From contig DJVU01000093.1 of the NCBI GenBank assembly GCA_002441345.1, positions 1 to 54,558 on the forward strand: 54,558 bases of DNA, given 5' to 3'. The stretch comes from Bacteroidales bacterium UBA6248. GTDB taxonomy: Bacteria > Bacteroidota > Bacteroidia > Bacteroidales > Lentimicrobiaceae. Positions 6,853 to 15,946 of the stretch are shown here, in pieces. The notes under the pieces were generated by a model. It was not told the DNA's origin. It made no database searches and was given only the letters and a program-made list of their open reading frames with translations. The stretch's first letter is position 1. Each line of letters opens with the position of its first letter. The translations under genes and the position numbers were made by a program.

Positions 6853-7368
6853 CTATTTGAGTCCGAGTTTTTTCTTTACCATCGGCATGATGTCATCCGC
6901 CGGTTCGGTATAGAGCACCAATCCTTCGGTTGAATTCAGAATAAAGCTGTACCCGTTTTCCTTGGCAACATCTTTAACGGCATTTCTTGCCTTCTCGATG
7001 ATGGGGCCGGTAAGCTCTTCTTCCTTGTTCTGCAGATCTTCCTGGGCAGTTTGCTGGAATTCCTGTATTCTGCGCTGAAGGTCAATGATCTCCCTTTCCT
7101 TGGTTTGTTTAATGATGTTTGACATGGTAGCCTGGTTGGTCTGGTACTCGTTCAGCTTGCTTTCGTATTCGGTTTGCATAACCTGAAACTGAGCCTGAAG
7201 CTGCTCCTGGTGTGCTACGAAAGCAGCCCTGATGGAATCCTGACCGGGCATCATCTCGTAAAGCTGGGCAAAATTAATATGTCCGATTTTCTGGGTTTTT
7301 TGAGCACTCACCTGCATGGCTGAACATGCAACTGCAAGTACCAGGAAGATTTTCAGAACGTTTTTCAT
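6853..7368 (-). CDS. OmpH/Skp-family periplasmic chaperone (copy 2 of a tandem pair)
   Basis: This 171-residue protein has a signal peptide (MKNVLKIFLVLAVACSAMQVSAQ). It is followed by the Skp pattern: a short first strand (KIGHINFAQLYEMMP), a long coiled coil at about 45-120 rich in Gln and Glu, and a C-terminal strand region (GYSFILNSTEGLVLY). Skp holds unfolded outer-membrane proteins during transit to the Bam complex. It lies downstream of bamA and another ompH, as usual in Bacteroidota. It also has its own -7 element at 7400-7407. Confidence 0.92.
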   Translation of the reverse strand: MKNVLKIFLVLAVACSAMQVSAQKTQKIGHINFAQLYEMMPGQDSIRAAFVAHQEQLQAQFQVMQTEYESKLNEYQTNQATMSNIIKQTKEREIIDLQRRIQEFQQTAQEDLQNKEEELTGPIIEKARNAVKDVAKENGYSFILNSTEGLVLYTEPADDIMPMVKKKLGLK

Positions 7369-7399
7369 GTAATAATTCGGGTTTAAGTTAATTGCTGGG

Positions 7400-7407
7400 C
7401 AAAAATA
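7400..7407 (-). promoter_or_regulatory. -7 promoter element before the second ompH
   Basis: TATTTTTG on the minus strand (7407-7400) matches TAnnTTTG, 31 bases before the ATG at 7368. It suggests internal transcription within the bamA operon. Confidence 0.45.
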
Positions 7408-7470
7408 GAAAATTTTCTTAATTGGTTGTTTTTTAGTACAGATATCAATCAGAGATGCCGTGTCTGCCTG

Positions 7471-7995
7471 TTACCGGCTTTTGTACGAGTAGCCCATTTT
7501 GTCAAGAACCTCTTCACTGATGTCGTACCTTGGATTGGTGTACATCATTGAAACGCTGCCGGCCTTGTCAAAAATTACGGCATAATTGTCGGAAGCAGCA
7601 AGGGATTCGAGTGCGGCGAAGATCTTTTCCTGTATGGGTTTGATAAGTTCCTGGCGCCTTTTGAATAAATCGCCGTTATTTCCGAACCTTTGCTTCTGGA
7701 GCTCTTTGGCAGCTCTTTCCTTACTGATGATCTCTTCTTCACGTTTGGTCTTGATGTCGTCGGGAAGAAGTACTGCCTCGGCCCTGAAATTTTTGTAAAG
7801 CTGGTCGATCTCGGTAAATCTCTGCTCAATCTCTGCCTGCCATTGAATGGAAAGCTCATCAATCTCGGTCTTTGCATCCGAATATTCCGGGATGTTCTCG
7901 AGGATGAATTCACTGTCGATATAGGCAAATTTCTGCGCGAAAGCTCCTGCAGTGGCAAAAATCATGATTAAAGCTACAATTAAGGTCTTTTTCAT
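7471..7995 (-). CDS. OmpH/Skp-family periplasmic chaperone (copy 1 of a tandem pair)
   Basis: This 174-residue protein has a signal peptide ending AGAFAQ, then KFAYIDSEFILENIPEY, the OmpH opening. A charged coiled coil spans about 45-125 and the protein ends in a family-typical NYAVIFDKAGSVSMMY segment. It is a paralogue of the downstream copy, with the same fold but little identity in the coil. The tandem arrangement after bamA is standard in Bacteroidota and suggests two chaperones with partly different clients. A 131-base gap without an obvious terminator separates it from bamA. Confidence 0.92.
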   Translation of the reverse strand: MKKTLIVALIMIFATAGAFAQKFAYIDSEFILENIPEYSDAKTEIDELSIQWQAEIEQRFTEIDQLYKNFRAEAVLLPDDIKTKREEEIISKERAAKELQKQRFGNNGDLFKRRQELIKPIQEKIFAALESLAASDNYAVIFDKAGSVSMMYTNPRYDISEEVLDKMGYSYKSR

Positions 7996-8126
7996 AATGT
8001 TTCCTCCTTTTTGGTTTGAGGGTTAATTGGGTGTTGACTGATCAGGGGTTAATGCAAAAAACCTGCCATTCTTAATACCCTGTTTTATCTTGCTTTACCT
8101 GAAATGTCTTCAGACAGTTCAGGCTT

Positions 8127-10748
8127 TTAATCTATACTCTGATTGATGGAGAAATGGAACTGACCCTTGTTTGCCGAAGGCAGGCCCGGAATCTCATCAA
8201 ATCCATATCCCCAGTCAAGTCCCAGAAGTCCGAACATCGGCAGATAGACCCTTACGCCCACACCAGCCGACCGCTTCAGGGCAAACGGATTAAAGCTCCT
8301 GAAGTTGCTCCAGGCGTTACCGGCTTCCAGAAATGACATAACATAAATCGTGGCACTGGGATTCAGCGATAACGGATACCTGAGTTCAAGAGTGGATTTG
8401 TTATATATGGTGGCTCCCTGGTTTTTGTCTTTCCAGTAATCCGGTGTCAGGCTCTCATTGGAATAACCCCTCATCCCGATAATTTCGCGACCGTCGAGGT
8501 TGTTGTATCCCGAAAGGCCATCACCGCCAAGGTAAAAGCGATCGAAAGGCGTTACCCCGATATCCCTGTTGTACAGTCCAAGAAATCCGTAGCGGGTGCG
8601 TGCACTGATTACCAGATTGCCGACAATCTGACGATAAACGGAAAAGTTCACCTTCCACTTGTGGTACTCTATCCACTTAAATCTGTCCTGCTCAGCCATA
8701 GTTGCGTAATTCTTGTCGCTGAAAAGGGAGTACGGTGGTGTTACATCCAGACTGAGCGAAACTTCTGAGCCCGAACGCTGGAAAATAGGATTGTCGATGG
8801 AGTTGCGTGCAAAGGTCACCCCGTAACTGTAGTTGTTGAAGTTTCCGTTTCCGCTGCCGAACGATAGCAGATTCCAGTTTTTGAGGCCGTAAGTCTGAAT
8901 ACTTAGCCGTTGTACCAGCGTAAAGTAGTCGTCGGGCCATGCAAGTCTTTTTCCGAGCATCAGCATGAAACCATCGATTTTAAACGACTGGTAATTCTCG
9001 CTGTTTTTTGATCCGTAAGAATAGAGTGAATGGTAATAGCTGACGCTGAATGAATTTGGTTTTTTACCACCCAGCCAGGGTTCGGTAAAGGATGCACTAT
9101 AGCTCAGATATCCTGTTCCGTAGGATTGCATACGAAGGCTCAGCTTCTGTCCGTCACCCGAAGGGATTGGTCTCCAGGCACTTTTATTGAAAATTTTACG
9201 TGCCGAAAAGTTATTGAACGAAAGTCCCAGGGTTCCAACCACTCTGCCGTAGCCCCATCCTCCCGAAAGTTCAATCTGATCCGAGGAGGTTTCTTCTACT
9301 TTGTATTCAATATCAACGGTGCCATCGTTGGCGTTGGGGATGGGTGTAGGTACTATTTTCTCCGGATCGAAATACCGTAGCTGAGCCAGTTCGCGGGTGG
9401 TTCTGATGATATCGGATCGGCTGAACAGCTGTCCGGGCCTCGTCCGCAGTTCACGCATAACCACATGATCGTTGGTACGGGTATTTCCCTTTACAATTAC
9501 TTTGTTTATTGTAGCCTGTTTTCCTTCCCTGATCCGCATTTCAAGATCGATGGTGTCGTTTTCAACCCTGACTTCCACGGGGGTCACGGAGAAGAAAAGG
9601 TAGCCATCGTCGAGGTAAAGGGTGCTGATGTCGATTTCGTTGGGATTGTAGTTCAGATTGGCATCCAGCTCACTCTGGTTATAAACATCTCCCCGTTTGA
9701 TTTTCAGCACGTCGTTGAGTTGCTGGGCTGAGTATTTGGTATTACCCACCCATTTAATATCGCCGTAATAATACCTGCGGCCTTCATCAATTTCTATGTC
9801 GAGGCTTATAGTTTTAGGACCCGAGCGGTAAATGGAATCCCTCACAATAACGGCATCCCTGAACCCGTCATCGTTGTATTTCCCGATAAGGCTGATGCGA
9901 TCGTCCCGGAAATCATCTTCAATAAATTTCGAAGCTTTAAAAATTCTGAACCTGAAGTTGCTGAAAATTACATCGGAACCAAAGCCAAGGAGGGTGTCGG
10001 CATTCATAGTGAGCAGCTTGCGGGGCGTTTCGAGCATAATCCGGTCAAGCGCATTAAACGGTCTGAAAACGCCGCGATCCTTGGTGTTTTTCATCGACCG
10101 CTTCAGCTTCATATCGCTGAGGTTGCTGTTGCCGATGAAGTTAATCTGATCAATCCGGACCTTGGCGTTTTTGTCAACGTTGATCACCAGGCTTACTTCA
10201 TTGGCTTTAACACTGTCGGTTACCTGCGTAATTTCTACCTCGGTGTTAAGGAATCCCTTGTCGATGAAGTGTTTTTTTATGATGTTTGACGTGCGAATAA
10301 GAACGTTATCGGTAACGACATCGCCCTTTATAAGTTTGATTTTTTCGCGCAGATCATCGGCTTCGGCTTTTTTTACACCTTTGAATGAGAAACGGTTAAG
10401 TCGCGGTCTTTCCTGAAGGTTGATGTTCAGAAATATAAGATCATCGGAGAATCTGGTGGCGGAAATGCTCACGTTTTCAAAAAGACCCTGAGCCCAGAGT
10501 TTCTCTATTGCTTTGCGGATTTTATCGCCTGGAACTTCGATCCGGTCAGCAACCTGAAGGCCGGAGATCATAATCAGTACATTATGGTCCAGGTATTGTA
10601 CGCCGGTTACGGTTACTCCCCCGATGATGTATTCGCGGGGAGAGGAGTAGTCTATTTCACTAAGGTCGTCACCCAGCCTGATCTGAGCTGTGGTAAAAAG
10701 CGGAAGAAGCAGCAGTGCAGCGGCAATCAGTCGGAGTCTAAGTTTCAT
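8127..10748 (-). CDS. bamA: Outer membrane protein assembly factor BamA
   Basis: This 873-residue Omp85 protein is the central subunit of the outer-membrane beta-barrel assembly machine. After a signal peptide (cut near FTTA-Q) it has an N-terminal extension and about five POTRA repeats up to roughly residue 480. The C-terminal 16-strand barrel follows, with the conserved loop-6 type block near RGY (MRGYSNESLTP) and a terminal barrel strand (GQFHFSINQSID). It overlaps the uppS stop by four bases (ATGA), so the two are translationally coupled. It is followed by two Skp-like chaperones, a functional outer-membrane assembly operon. Confidence 0.97.
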   Translation of the reverse strand: MKLRLRLIAAALLLLPLFTTAQIRLGDDLSEIDYSSPREYIIGGVTVTGVQYLDHNVLIMISGLQVADRIEVPGDKIRKAIEKLWAQGLFENVSISATRFSDDLIFLNINLQERPRLNRFSFKGVKKAEADDLREKIKLIKGDVVTDNVLIRTSNIIKKHFIDKGFLNTEVEITQVTDSVKANEVSLVINVDKNAKVRIDQINFIGNSNLSDMKLKRSMKNTKDRGVFRPFNALDRIMLETPRKLLTMNADTLLGFGSDVIFSNFRFRIFKASKFIEDDFRDDRISLIGKYNDDGFRDAVIVRDSIYRSGPKTISLDIEIDEGRRYYYGDIKWVGNTKYSAQQLNDVLKIKRGDVYNQSELDANLNYNPNEIDISTLYLDDGYLFFSVTPVEVRVENDTIDLEMRIREGKQATINKVIVKGNTRTNDHVVMRELRTRPGQLFSRSDIIRTTRELAQLRYFDPEKIVPTPIPNANDGTVDIEYKVEETSSDQIELSGGWGYGRVVGTLGLSFNNFSARKIFNKSAWRPIPSGDGQKLSLRMQSYGTGYLSYSASFTEPWLGGKKPNSFSVSYYHSLYSYGSKNSENYQSFKIDGFMLMLGKRLAWPDDYFTLVQRLSIQTYGLKNWNLLSFGSGNGNFNNYSYGVTFARNSIDNPIFQRSGSEVSLSLDVTPPYSLFSDKNYATMAEQDRFKWIEYHKWKVNFSVYRQIVGNLVISARTRYGFLGLYNRDIGVTPFDRFYLGGDGLSGYNNLDGREIIGMRGYSNESLTPDYWKDKNQGATIYNKSTLELRYPLSLNPSATIYVMSFLEAGNAWSNFRSFNPFALKRSAGVGVRVYLPMFGLLGLDWGYGFDEIPGLPSANKGQFHFSINQSID

Positions 10749-11500
10749 TGATTGGTCAAAGGTTTAATTTGTTCACTTGTCATGCCGAAGCGCCGTTCGC
10801 GGTGCTGATAATCCAGTATAGCTTCGTAAAGGTCATCTTTTCTGAAGTCGGGCCATAGTTTGGGTGAGAAGCACAATTCAGCATAAGCCAGCTGCCAGAG
10901 CAGAAAATTGCTGATCCGGTATTCACCGCTGGTTCTGATAAGCAATTCAGGGTCGGGAATTCCGGAAGTGTCAAGATAGGTGCTGAAAAGATCCTGGTCA
11001 ATGTCGTTTTTTGTGATTTTACCCTGCTCAATATCGCCGGCTATTTTACGTGCGGCTTCGGTAATATCCCAGCGGCCGCTGTAATTTAAGGCAAGAATAA
11101 GATCCATGCGGGTATTGTCTGCTGTTTTGGCCATCGTTTCCTGCAATTGTGCGAAACAATTCTTCTGCAAATGGCAAAGATCGCCTATAGCTTTGAGTCT
11201 GATATTGTTATCCATAAGTGTGCCCAGCTCGGAACTGAGGGATGCAACCAGCAGGTTCATTATAGCATCCACCTCACATTTTGGTCTTTTCCAGTTCTCG
11301 GTTGAGAAGGCATAGAGGGTTAAGTGTCGTATCCCCAGCTCCGCGGCTGCAGTAGCAGTCTGTCTCACAGCCTCAACCCCGTTGCGATGGCCGAAGACCC
11401 TGACTTCACCACGGTTTTTTGCCCAACGTCCATTTCCGTCCATGATGACGGCAATGTGCCCGGGCAGCCTGGTAAGGTCGATTTTATCTTTAAGATCCAT
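10745..11500 (-). CDS. uppS: Isoprenyl transferase (undecaprenyl diphosphate synthase)
   Basis: This 251-residue cis-prenyltransferase makes C55-PP, the lipid carrier for peptidoglycan and O-antigen, from FPP and IPP. The catalytic block IAVIMDGNGRWAKNRG (Asp21) and FSTENWKRP are intact. The C-terminal part carries the family motifs RTSGEYRISNFLLWQ and AYAELCFS. The length is normal. It is coupled to bamA, the usual order in Bacteroidota. Confidence 0.97.
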   Translation of the reverse strand: MDLKDKIDLTRLPGHIAVIMDGNGRWAKNRGEVRVFGHRNGVEAVRQTATAAAELGIRHLTLYAFSTENWKRPKCEVDAIMNLLVASLSSELGTLMDNNIRLKAIGDLCHLQKNCFAQLQETMAKTADNTRMDLILALNYSGRWDITEAARKIAGDIEQGKITKNDIDQDLFSTYLDTSGIPDPELLIRTSGEYRISNFLLWQLAYAELCFSPKLWPDFRKDDLYEAILDYQHRERRFGMTSEQIKPLTNQ

Positions 11501-11665
11501 TCTTCAGAATCACGAAACTAAATTACCGTGTATTTGGTAATAACATACATTCCGGATGTTAATTATTGTTAATCAATGCAACAGCATGTATCACGGTCAA
11601 ATAATCCGGATTTTATTATTGGTGCACATGCCGCAAACAACACTTCATTCAGGCCATCATTCAAA

Positions 11666-12484
11666 TCAGTAATATATGTTCAGACACCGCTGTTTGTTCA
11701 GATAATTGAGCCTGAGCGATACACTCACACTCAGAAATGAATACCAGTCGTTGTATTTCGAATCTCCGCGCTGCATTCCTTTTGTGTGATTCAGCGTTGG
11801 ATCCGAAAACAGTTCCGGTATATCCGCTTCGCCAGGATCGGTTCCTTTAAGGTCGAGATAGTAGGTGGTACTCACGTCATCGATGTAATCGGTAAATGCC
11901 TTGTGCATGGTCCAGTCGACCGACATTCCGATAAAGTCGTTCAGACTGTATTTTACTCCTATGCCGAATGGAATGGAGAATCCGGTGCGGCGGTAAGGCT
12001 TGCGACCGGGGAAATTTGAGTTGCCCTGCCCTTCTGTATTGAGTGGCTGGAGTTCCTGTGTAATCCCGTTATATGTTGCTTTCGGATTAAAGAAAAATAC
12101 CGAGGCTCCGCCATACATATATGGTGTTACAAAATGCCTCAGACTTCCGATAAAGTATTCGAGGAAATTAAATTCAAAGACCCCTGAGATATCCGTTATA
12201 TGAGAGGTAAAATTAAGGTTACGGTTCGTGTTGATCTTGCTGACCGCATCGTCGCCTTTCAGAGTTCCGTACATCAGCGATCCTCTGACTGCAATCCGCT
12301 CATTAAAATTGTGTCTGAGGAATCCGCCGAAAGCCGGACTTGTCAACAGAAACTGACCACCCGGATTCAGGTCGCCAAGATAATAGGAACCGCCTCCGCT
12401 GATGCCCACTTCGGCATACTGCTGTGCCACTGCGAACCGGGCTGTGAACAGGATAAATAAGGTTAAAAGCAGCGTTTTTTTCAT
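11666..12484 (-). CDS. DUF6089 family outer-membrane beta-barrel protein
   Basis: This 272-residue protein has a signal peptide (MKKTLLLTLFILFTARFAVAQ), then YAEVGISGGGSYYLGDLNP, the typical opening of this Bacteroidota family. Alternating hydrophobic strands suggest an eight-strand barrel of the OmpA/OmpW size class. A late segment with SLNDFIGMSVDW is a common outer-membrane-barrel pattern. The function is unknown. Its conserved position between nadK and uppS-bamA suggests a link to envelope biogenesis. A -7 element lies upstream at 12574-12581. Confidence 0.85.
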   Translation of the reverse strand: MKKTLLLTLFILFTARFAVAQQYAEVGISGGGSYYLGDLNPGGQFLLTSPAFGGFLRHNFNERIAVRGSLMYGTLKGDDAVSKINTNRNLNFTSHITDISGVFEFNFLEYFIGSLRHFVTPYMYGGASVFFFNPKATYNGITQELQPLNTEGQGNSNFPGRKPYRRTGFSIPFGIGVKYSLNDFIGMSVDWTMHKAFTDYIDDVSTTYYLDLKGTDPGEADIPELFSDPTLNHTKGMQRGDSKYNDWYSFLSVSVSLRLNYLNKQRCLNIYY

Positions 12485-12573
12485 AGGTCGTTCAAGGCTG
12501 TACTTTTACGGCCAGGGTATTTTATATGCCCGGTAAATGCGGAACACTTACTTTAAGCACCTGATTTGGCTTG

Positions 12574-12581
12574 CAAAAGTA
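12574..12581 (-). promoter_or_regulatory. -7 promoter element of the DUF6089 gene
   Basis: TACTTTTG on the minus strand (12581-12574) matches TAnnTTTG, 89 bases before the ATG at 12484. Confidence 0.45.
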
Positions 12582-12626
12582 AAAAAAATATTGAGCCGAA
12601 AAGCATGAATGACTGAAGGCAACGGT

Positions 12627-13505
12627 TTAGTTGCGGACATCGCGCCCCCACATCAGTTTTTGCCTGATGGTGGTGAAGAAATTATCGCCCGTGCGTTGTA
12701 CAAGGTTTACAAAGAATTTTTCCTTCTTCACCACAATTTCTGTTGCTGAATCGATGATTGCATTCCGGGAATCAAGCCCGACAAGGTACTGCGACATCCG
12801 ACCCTCAACCTTTAGCCTTATCACACTTTTGTCAGGGATAACGACAGGCCGCACGGTTAAATTGTGCGTTGCAATGGGCGTTATCACAAAATTCTCGGAG
12901 TCAGGCGTTATAATCGGACCGTTGCAACTCAGCGAATAAGCCGTGGAACCGGTAGGTGTCGCAACAATAAGTCCGTCGGCCCAGTAGGAGTTTAACAGTA
13001 CATCGTCAACATACACATGTACCAGTATCATCGACCCGGTATCTTTCTTATTGACCGTTAACTCATTAAGTGCATAATTGATTTCACCAAACAGGTTTTC
13101 CGGCGTTTCCACACACAGCAAAGCGCGTTTGTCGAGGGTATATTCGCCCTTCAGCAGAGCGGCAACCGCCTGGTTTATCTCATTTTTTGAAATGCTCGAA
13201 AGAAAGCCCATACGGCCCAGGTTTATCCCCATCAGCGGAATTCCGGAGTCCCTGATCAGGGTGATGGCATCAAGCATGGTACCGTCGCCCCCAATAGAAA
13301 ACAAAAAATCCGCATTCCCGGGAAGTTCATCGTACCTGCTGAATGTGAGAGGGTCTCCCGAAAACTGTATCCTGCTCTTTACAAATTCATAAAAAGGTTC
13401 GTGTATCAATATGCTGACTTTATGCCGGTCCAGTATTTCTACCAGCTGCTGGAAATAAAACAACAGTTCTTCAGCAAATGTCTTTCCGAAAAGAGCAATT
13501 TTCAT
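12627..13505 (-). CDS. nadK: NAD kinase
   Basis: This 292-residue ATP-NAD kinase makes NADP from NAD. It carries the GGDGT motif (FSIGGDGTMLDA), the NLGRMGFLSS block, NELTV and the Gly-rich TPTGSTAYSLS motif with a downstream ITPIATHNLTVRPVVIPD segment. All catalytic motifs are intact and the length is normal. The neighbouring pdxJ, CBS and uppS/bamA genes form the usual Bacteroidota neighbourhood. Confidence 0.97.
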   Translation of the reverse strand: MKIALFGKTFAEELLFYFQQLVEILDRHKVSILIHEPFYEFVKSRIQFSGDPLTFSRYDELPGNADFLFSIGGDGTMLDAITLIRDSGIPLMGINLGRMGFLSSISKNEINQAVAALLKGEYTLDKRALLCVETPENLFGEINYALNELTVNKKDTGSMILVHVYVDDVLLNSYWADGLIVATPTGSTAYSLSCNGPIITPDSENFVITPIATHNLTVRPVVIPDKSVIRLKVEGRMSQYLVGLDSRNAIIDSATEIVVKKEKFFVNLVQRTGDNFFTTIRQKLMWGRDVRN

Positions 13506-13601
13506 GGTAAAAAGTTTATTAAAGCAGCTGTATGTATGTGATAGCCTTCAGGTTGAGGCGAAATGCATGCTTAACAGCCTTCAAACAGCAGCTTTATTCT
13601 G

Positions 13602-13609
13602 CAAATGTA
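13602..13609 (-). promoter_or_regulatory. -7 promoter element of nadK
   Basis: TACATTTG on the minus strand (13609-13602) matches TAnnTTTG, 96 bases before the nadK ATG and 21 bases after the stop of the TamA-like gene. Confidence 0.45.
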
Positions 13610-13630
13610 CAACTCCGCCGCTGGTTTCGG

Positions 13631-15043
13631 TCAGATGGCTGCCATAAAATGAACGAAAAAGCCTGCCTGTCCTTCACGGTTTACCGAAAATTCAGTGCGT
13701 ACTACCTTGTCGTAATAGGTTACAAAGTCAAGTCCAAGTCCGGCTCCGGTTAGAACACTGCGCTTCAGACCGGTGTTTTCCTCTTCGCCCTTTGTCCATA
13801 CCTGTCCGGCATCGGCATATACCCCAGCATGCACCGAGAATGGTATGGTATTGAATTGCTTTGCCTTAATTCTGTTTAACCAGACTATTTTCTCATTCAG
13901 AAGCGCATATTTCAGATTCACTTTCGTAATCCAGAAGTTATCGCCATCCAAAACCTTGTACTCGTATCCCCTGACGTAGTCGCGTCCGTAGCCCATCGCC
14001 TGGTTCAGGAACCAGGGTTTCGTGCCTGCCGTCGAAATTTTTATTGCTGCTCCTGCTGCCAGGTTCCATCGCCCGTGAAGCGGCACATGCTTTCGGGCTG
14101 ACGAACGCAGCGTAAGGTAGTTGAATTCGGAAAAAGGCAGTATTCCGGTCCATTCGAGCAGGGCATCGGCATACCATCCCCGTAAGGGATACCCCCGCTG
14201 GTCGCGAAAATCGGCTTTCAGGAGATAGGACAGGCGGGGGATGACAACTTTTTCGTCACCGGTTCCGGCGTAATCCGGATTCAGGGAAAGCAAGGTGTCG
14301 CTGAAGCGAAAGCGGTTCAGCTGTGCAGTTAAGGTATGGCTATGATGAATTCCCGGACGGTACCGTAAAAACAGGTCCGCGCCGGTGTACCAGCGCAGGA
14401 AGTCTTCATCTCTGTGATATATCAGGCGATCCTCAAGCGTTTTTATTGCCGTCTCCCGTTCCCTTCCCAGTGTTACCATTATTCCGGCACCAAGTGTTTT
14501 TTTACGGTTCAGGTAGGGGGCTTCGTAAAGCAGTCCCAGCTGTTGCTGATAACCGGCCTTAAAGCGCAAATGCAGCTTCTCCATTCTCCCTCTGAAATTC
14601 TCCTGCTGAAAAAACAAGCCGTAGGAAATACGCCTGAAATCTCCGTTTTCGAGCCAGGCATTCGGATTTCTGTCGGCAATTTCAAAAACCGGCCACAACC
14701 AGGTATACCAGCGTTCGGTAAGGGATATGCTGATGTCCGTGCCTTTGTTATCGGGGGATGGATGTACCGAGAAATCGGCAAAATGGAAAAGCGAAAGCCG
14801 CATCAGGTTGTCCTGACTGGTTTTCAGCGCCTGCTCCAGCTGTTTGCCCGTGAGTGTGTCGCCCGCCGAAAAAGTGAGCTCCCTCAGGATAATGTATTCC
14901 TGTGTCCTTCGGTTCCCTACTGTGTGTATGGATGCAATTACAATGGTATCCGTTTCGGATCCGGCTGGTGAGGCATCGCTGCAAAGCACCATAATTGCAG
15001 TAACCAGAACAATCCAACGGAAGGTCGCCGGCGCAAACCTCAT
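13631..15043 (-). CDS. BamA/TamA-family outer membrane protein (short Omp85)
   Basis: This 470-residue protein has a signal peptide (MRFAPATFRWIVLVTAIMV...). It has one clear POTRA domain (about 30-110: IVIASIHTVGNRRTQEYIILREL, ending ISISLTERWY) and then about 360 residues of beta-barrel. The barrel contains the Omp85-type GYGRDYVRGYEYKVLDG block, equivalent to the loop-6 RGY motif. With a single POTRA it is much shorter than BamA and belongs to the small TamA/BamA-like group. Its start overlaps the CBS gene stop by four bases (ATGA). I do not expect it in the minimal nadK-CBS-pdxJ neighbourhood, so it may be an insertion. The substrate is unknown. Confidence 0.82.
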   Translation of the reverse strand: MRFAPATFRWIVLVTAIMVLCSDASPAGSETDTIVIASIHTVGNRRTQEYIILRELTFSAGDTLTGKQLEQALKTSQDNLMRLSLFHFADFSVHPSPDNKGTDISISLTERWYTWLWPVFEIADRNPNAWLENGDFRRISYGLFFQQENFRGRMEKLHLRFKAGYQQQLGLLYEAPYLNRKKTLGAGIMVTLGRERETAIKTLEDRLIYHRDEDFLRWYTGADLFLRYRPGIHHSHTLTAQLNRFRFSDTLLSLNPDYAGTGDEKVVIPRLSYLLKADFRDQRGYPLRGWYADALLEWTGILPFSEFNYLTLRSSARKHVPLHGRWNLAAGAAIKISTAGTKPWFLNQAMGYGRDYVRGYEYKVLDGDNFWITKVNLKYALLNEKIVWLNRIKAKQFNTIPFSVHAGVYADAGQVWTKGEEENTGLKRSVLTGAGLGLDFVTYYDKVVRTEFSVNREGQAGFFVHFMAAI

Positions 15044-15702
15044 AATTCGAGAAATTTCATCAGCGAATCGTAACGGTCGCGCAGGGTTTCGTTGTAATCG
15101 CCTTCGAAAAACGAGGCTTTGATGTTATAATTATACCGCGTAAAGGTCTGTATAATAGCCCCTATGTCCATGCGGTTGATTTTGAGAGTGACTTCCATCC
15201 GTGTGGAATCGGGCAGAGTTTGCACGTAAAGGCTGAGTATGCTTGAATCGTTCATCTCTACCAGCCGGGCTATCTCGCTGAGCGAATAGTCCCTGATCCC
15301 CATCTCGAGGACAATGATGCCCCCGGGGTTATCAACGGCTGCAAGACGGGCAAAATACTTGACCAGACATTGCAGGGTTACCGATCCCAGGTAGTGATTT
15401 TTATGGTCAAGTACCGGAATAAGGGTGAGCTTTTGCTCATAAACCTGCCTAATAACATCGTAAACATGTTGATTTTCATATACATAAGGTTTATAAAGGC
15501 CCAGGGGGTGGTTCCCGAGAGGCTCCTCATAATTACCCAGCTCGTAAATATCAGCCTCCGATACAAGCCCCAGAAAATCGCTGTTATTCACGATCGGAAG
15601 GTGTGAAACCCTGAACTCTTCCATCCAGTTGAGGGCAGTAATACCCGTGTCGGACGTCTTCAGAGGCATGATGGCATCGCTGATCAGTTCTTTTGCTAAC
15701 AT
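15040..15702 (-). CDS. CBS domain-containing protein
   Basis: This 220-residue protein has a CBS pair in the first ~130 residues (DTGITALNWMEEFRVSHLPIVNN, then KLTLIPVLDHKNHYLGSVT). Its C-terminal part is ACT-like (IIVLEMGIRDYSLSEIARLVEMND). CBS pairs bind adenosyl nucleotides and act as energy or ligand sensors. Conserved beside nadK and pdxJ in Bacteroidota, it could sense NAD(P) or ATP, but this is only suggested by position. It is coupled to the TamA-like gene and has its own -7 element. Confidence 0.88.
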   Translation of the reverse strand: MLAKELISDAIMPLKTSDTGITALNWMEEFRVSHLPIVNNSDFLGLVSEADIYELGNYEEPLGNHPLGLYKPYVYENQHVYDVIRQVYEQKLTLIPVLDHKNHYLGSVTLQCLVKYFARLAAVDNPGGIIVLEMGIRDYSLSEIARLVEMNDSSILSLYVQTLPDSTRMEVTLKINRMDIGAIIQTFTRYNYNIKASFFEGDYNETLRDRYDSLMKFLEL

Positions 15703-15724
15703 GGCTGGGTTGATTTGTACAGTA

Positions 15725-15732
15725 CAAACTTA
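15725..15732 (-). promoter_or_regulatory. -7 promoter element of the CBS/TamA-like operon
   Basis: TAAGTTTG on the minus strand (15732-15725) matches TAnnTTTG, 22 bases before the ATG at 15702. Confidence 0.5.
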
Positions 15733-15919
15733 CGAATAAATGGCTTATGCGGAATCTTACCATCGACTTCCCTGCAGGTTAACCTGCAGATAATCACTTC
15801 GGATTGTGTTTTGCGGGACATGATAAAACCGGATGCCCGGATAAGGGAGCAGACCGGGATAAAACTCTCTTGTCCCTCCGCAGGGTTGGAATATGTGGCG
15901 AGAACGTTTCACTAATTAA

Positions 15920-15927
15920 TACCTTTG
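15920..15927 (+). promoter_or_regulatory. -7 promoter element of pdxJ
   Basis: TACCTTTG matches TAnnTTTG, 19 bases before the pdxJ ATG. The 244 bases between the divergent starts hold no gene. Confidence 0.5.
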
Positions 15928-15946
15928 CAGTAAAAAGTAGGAAGCC

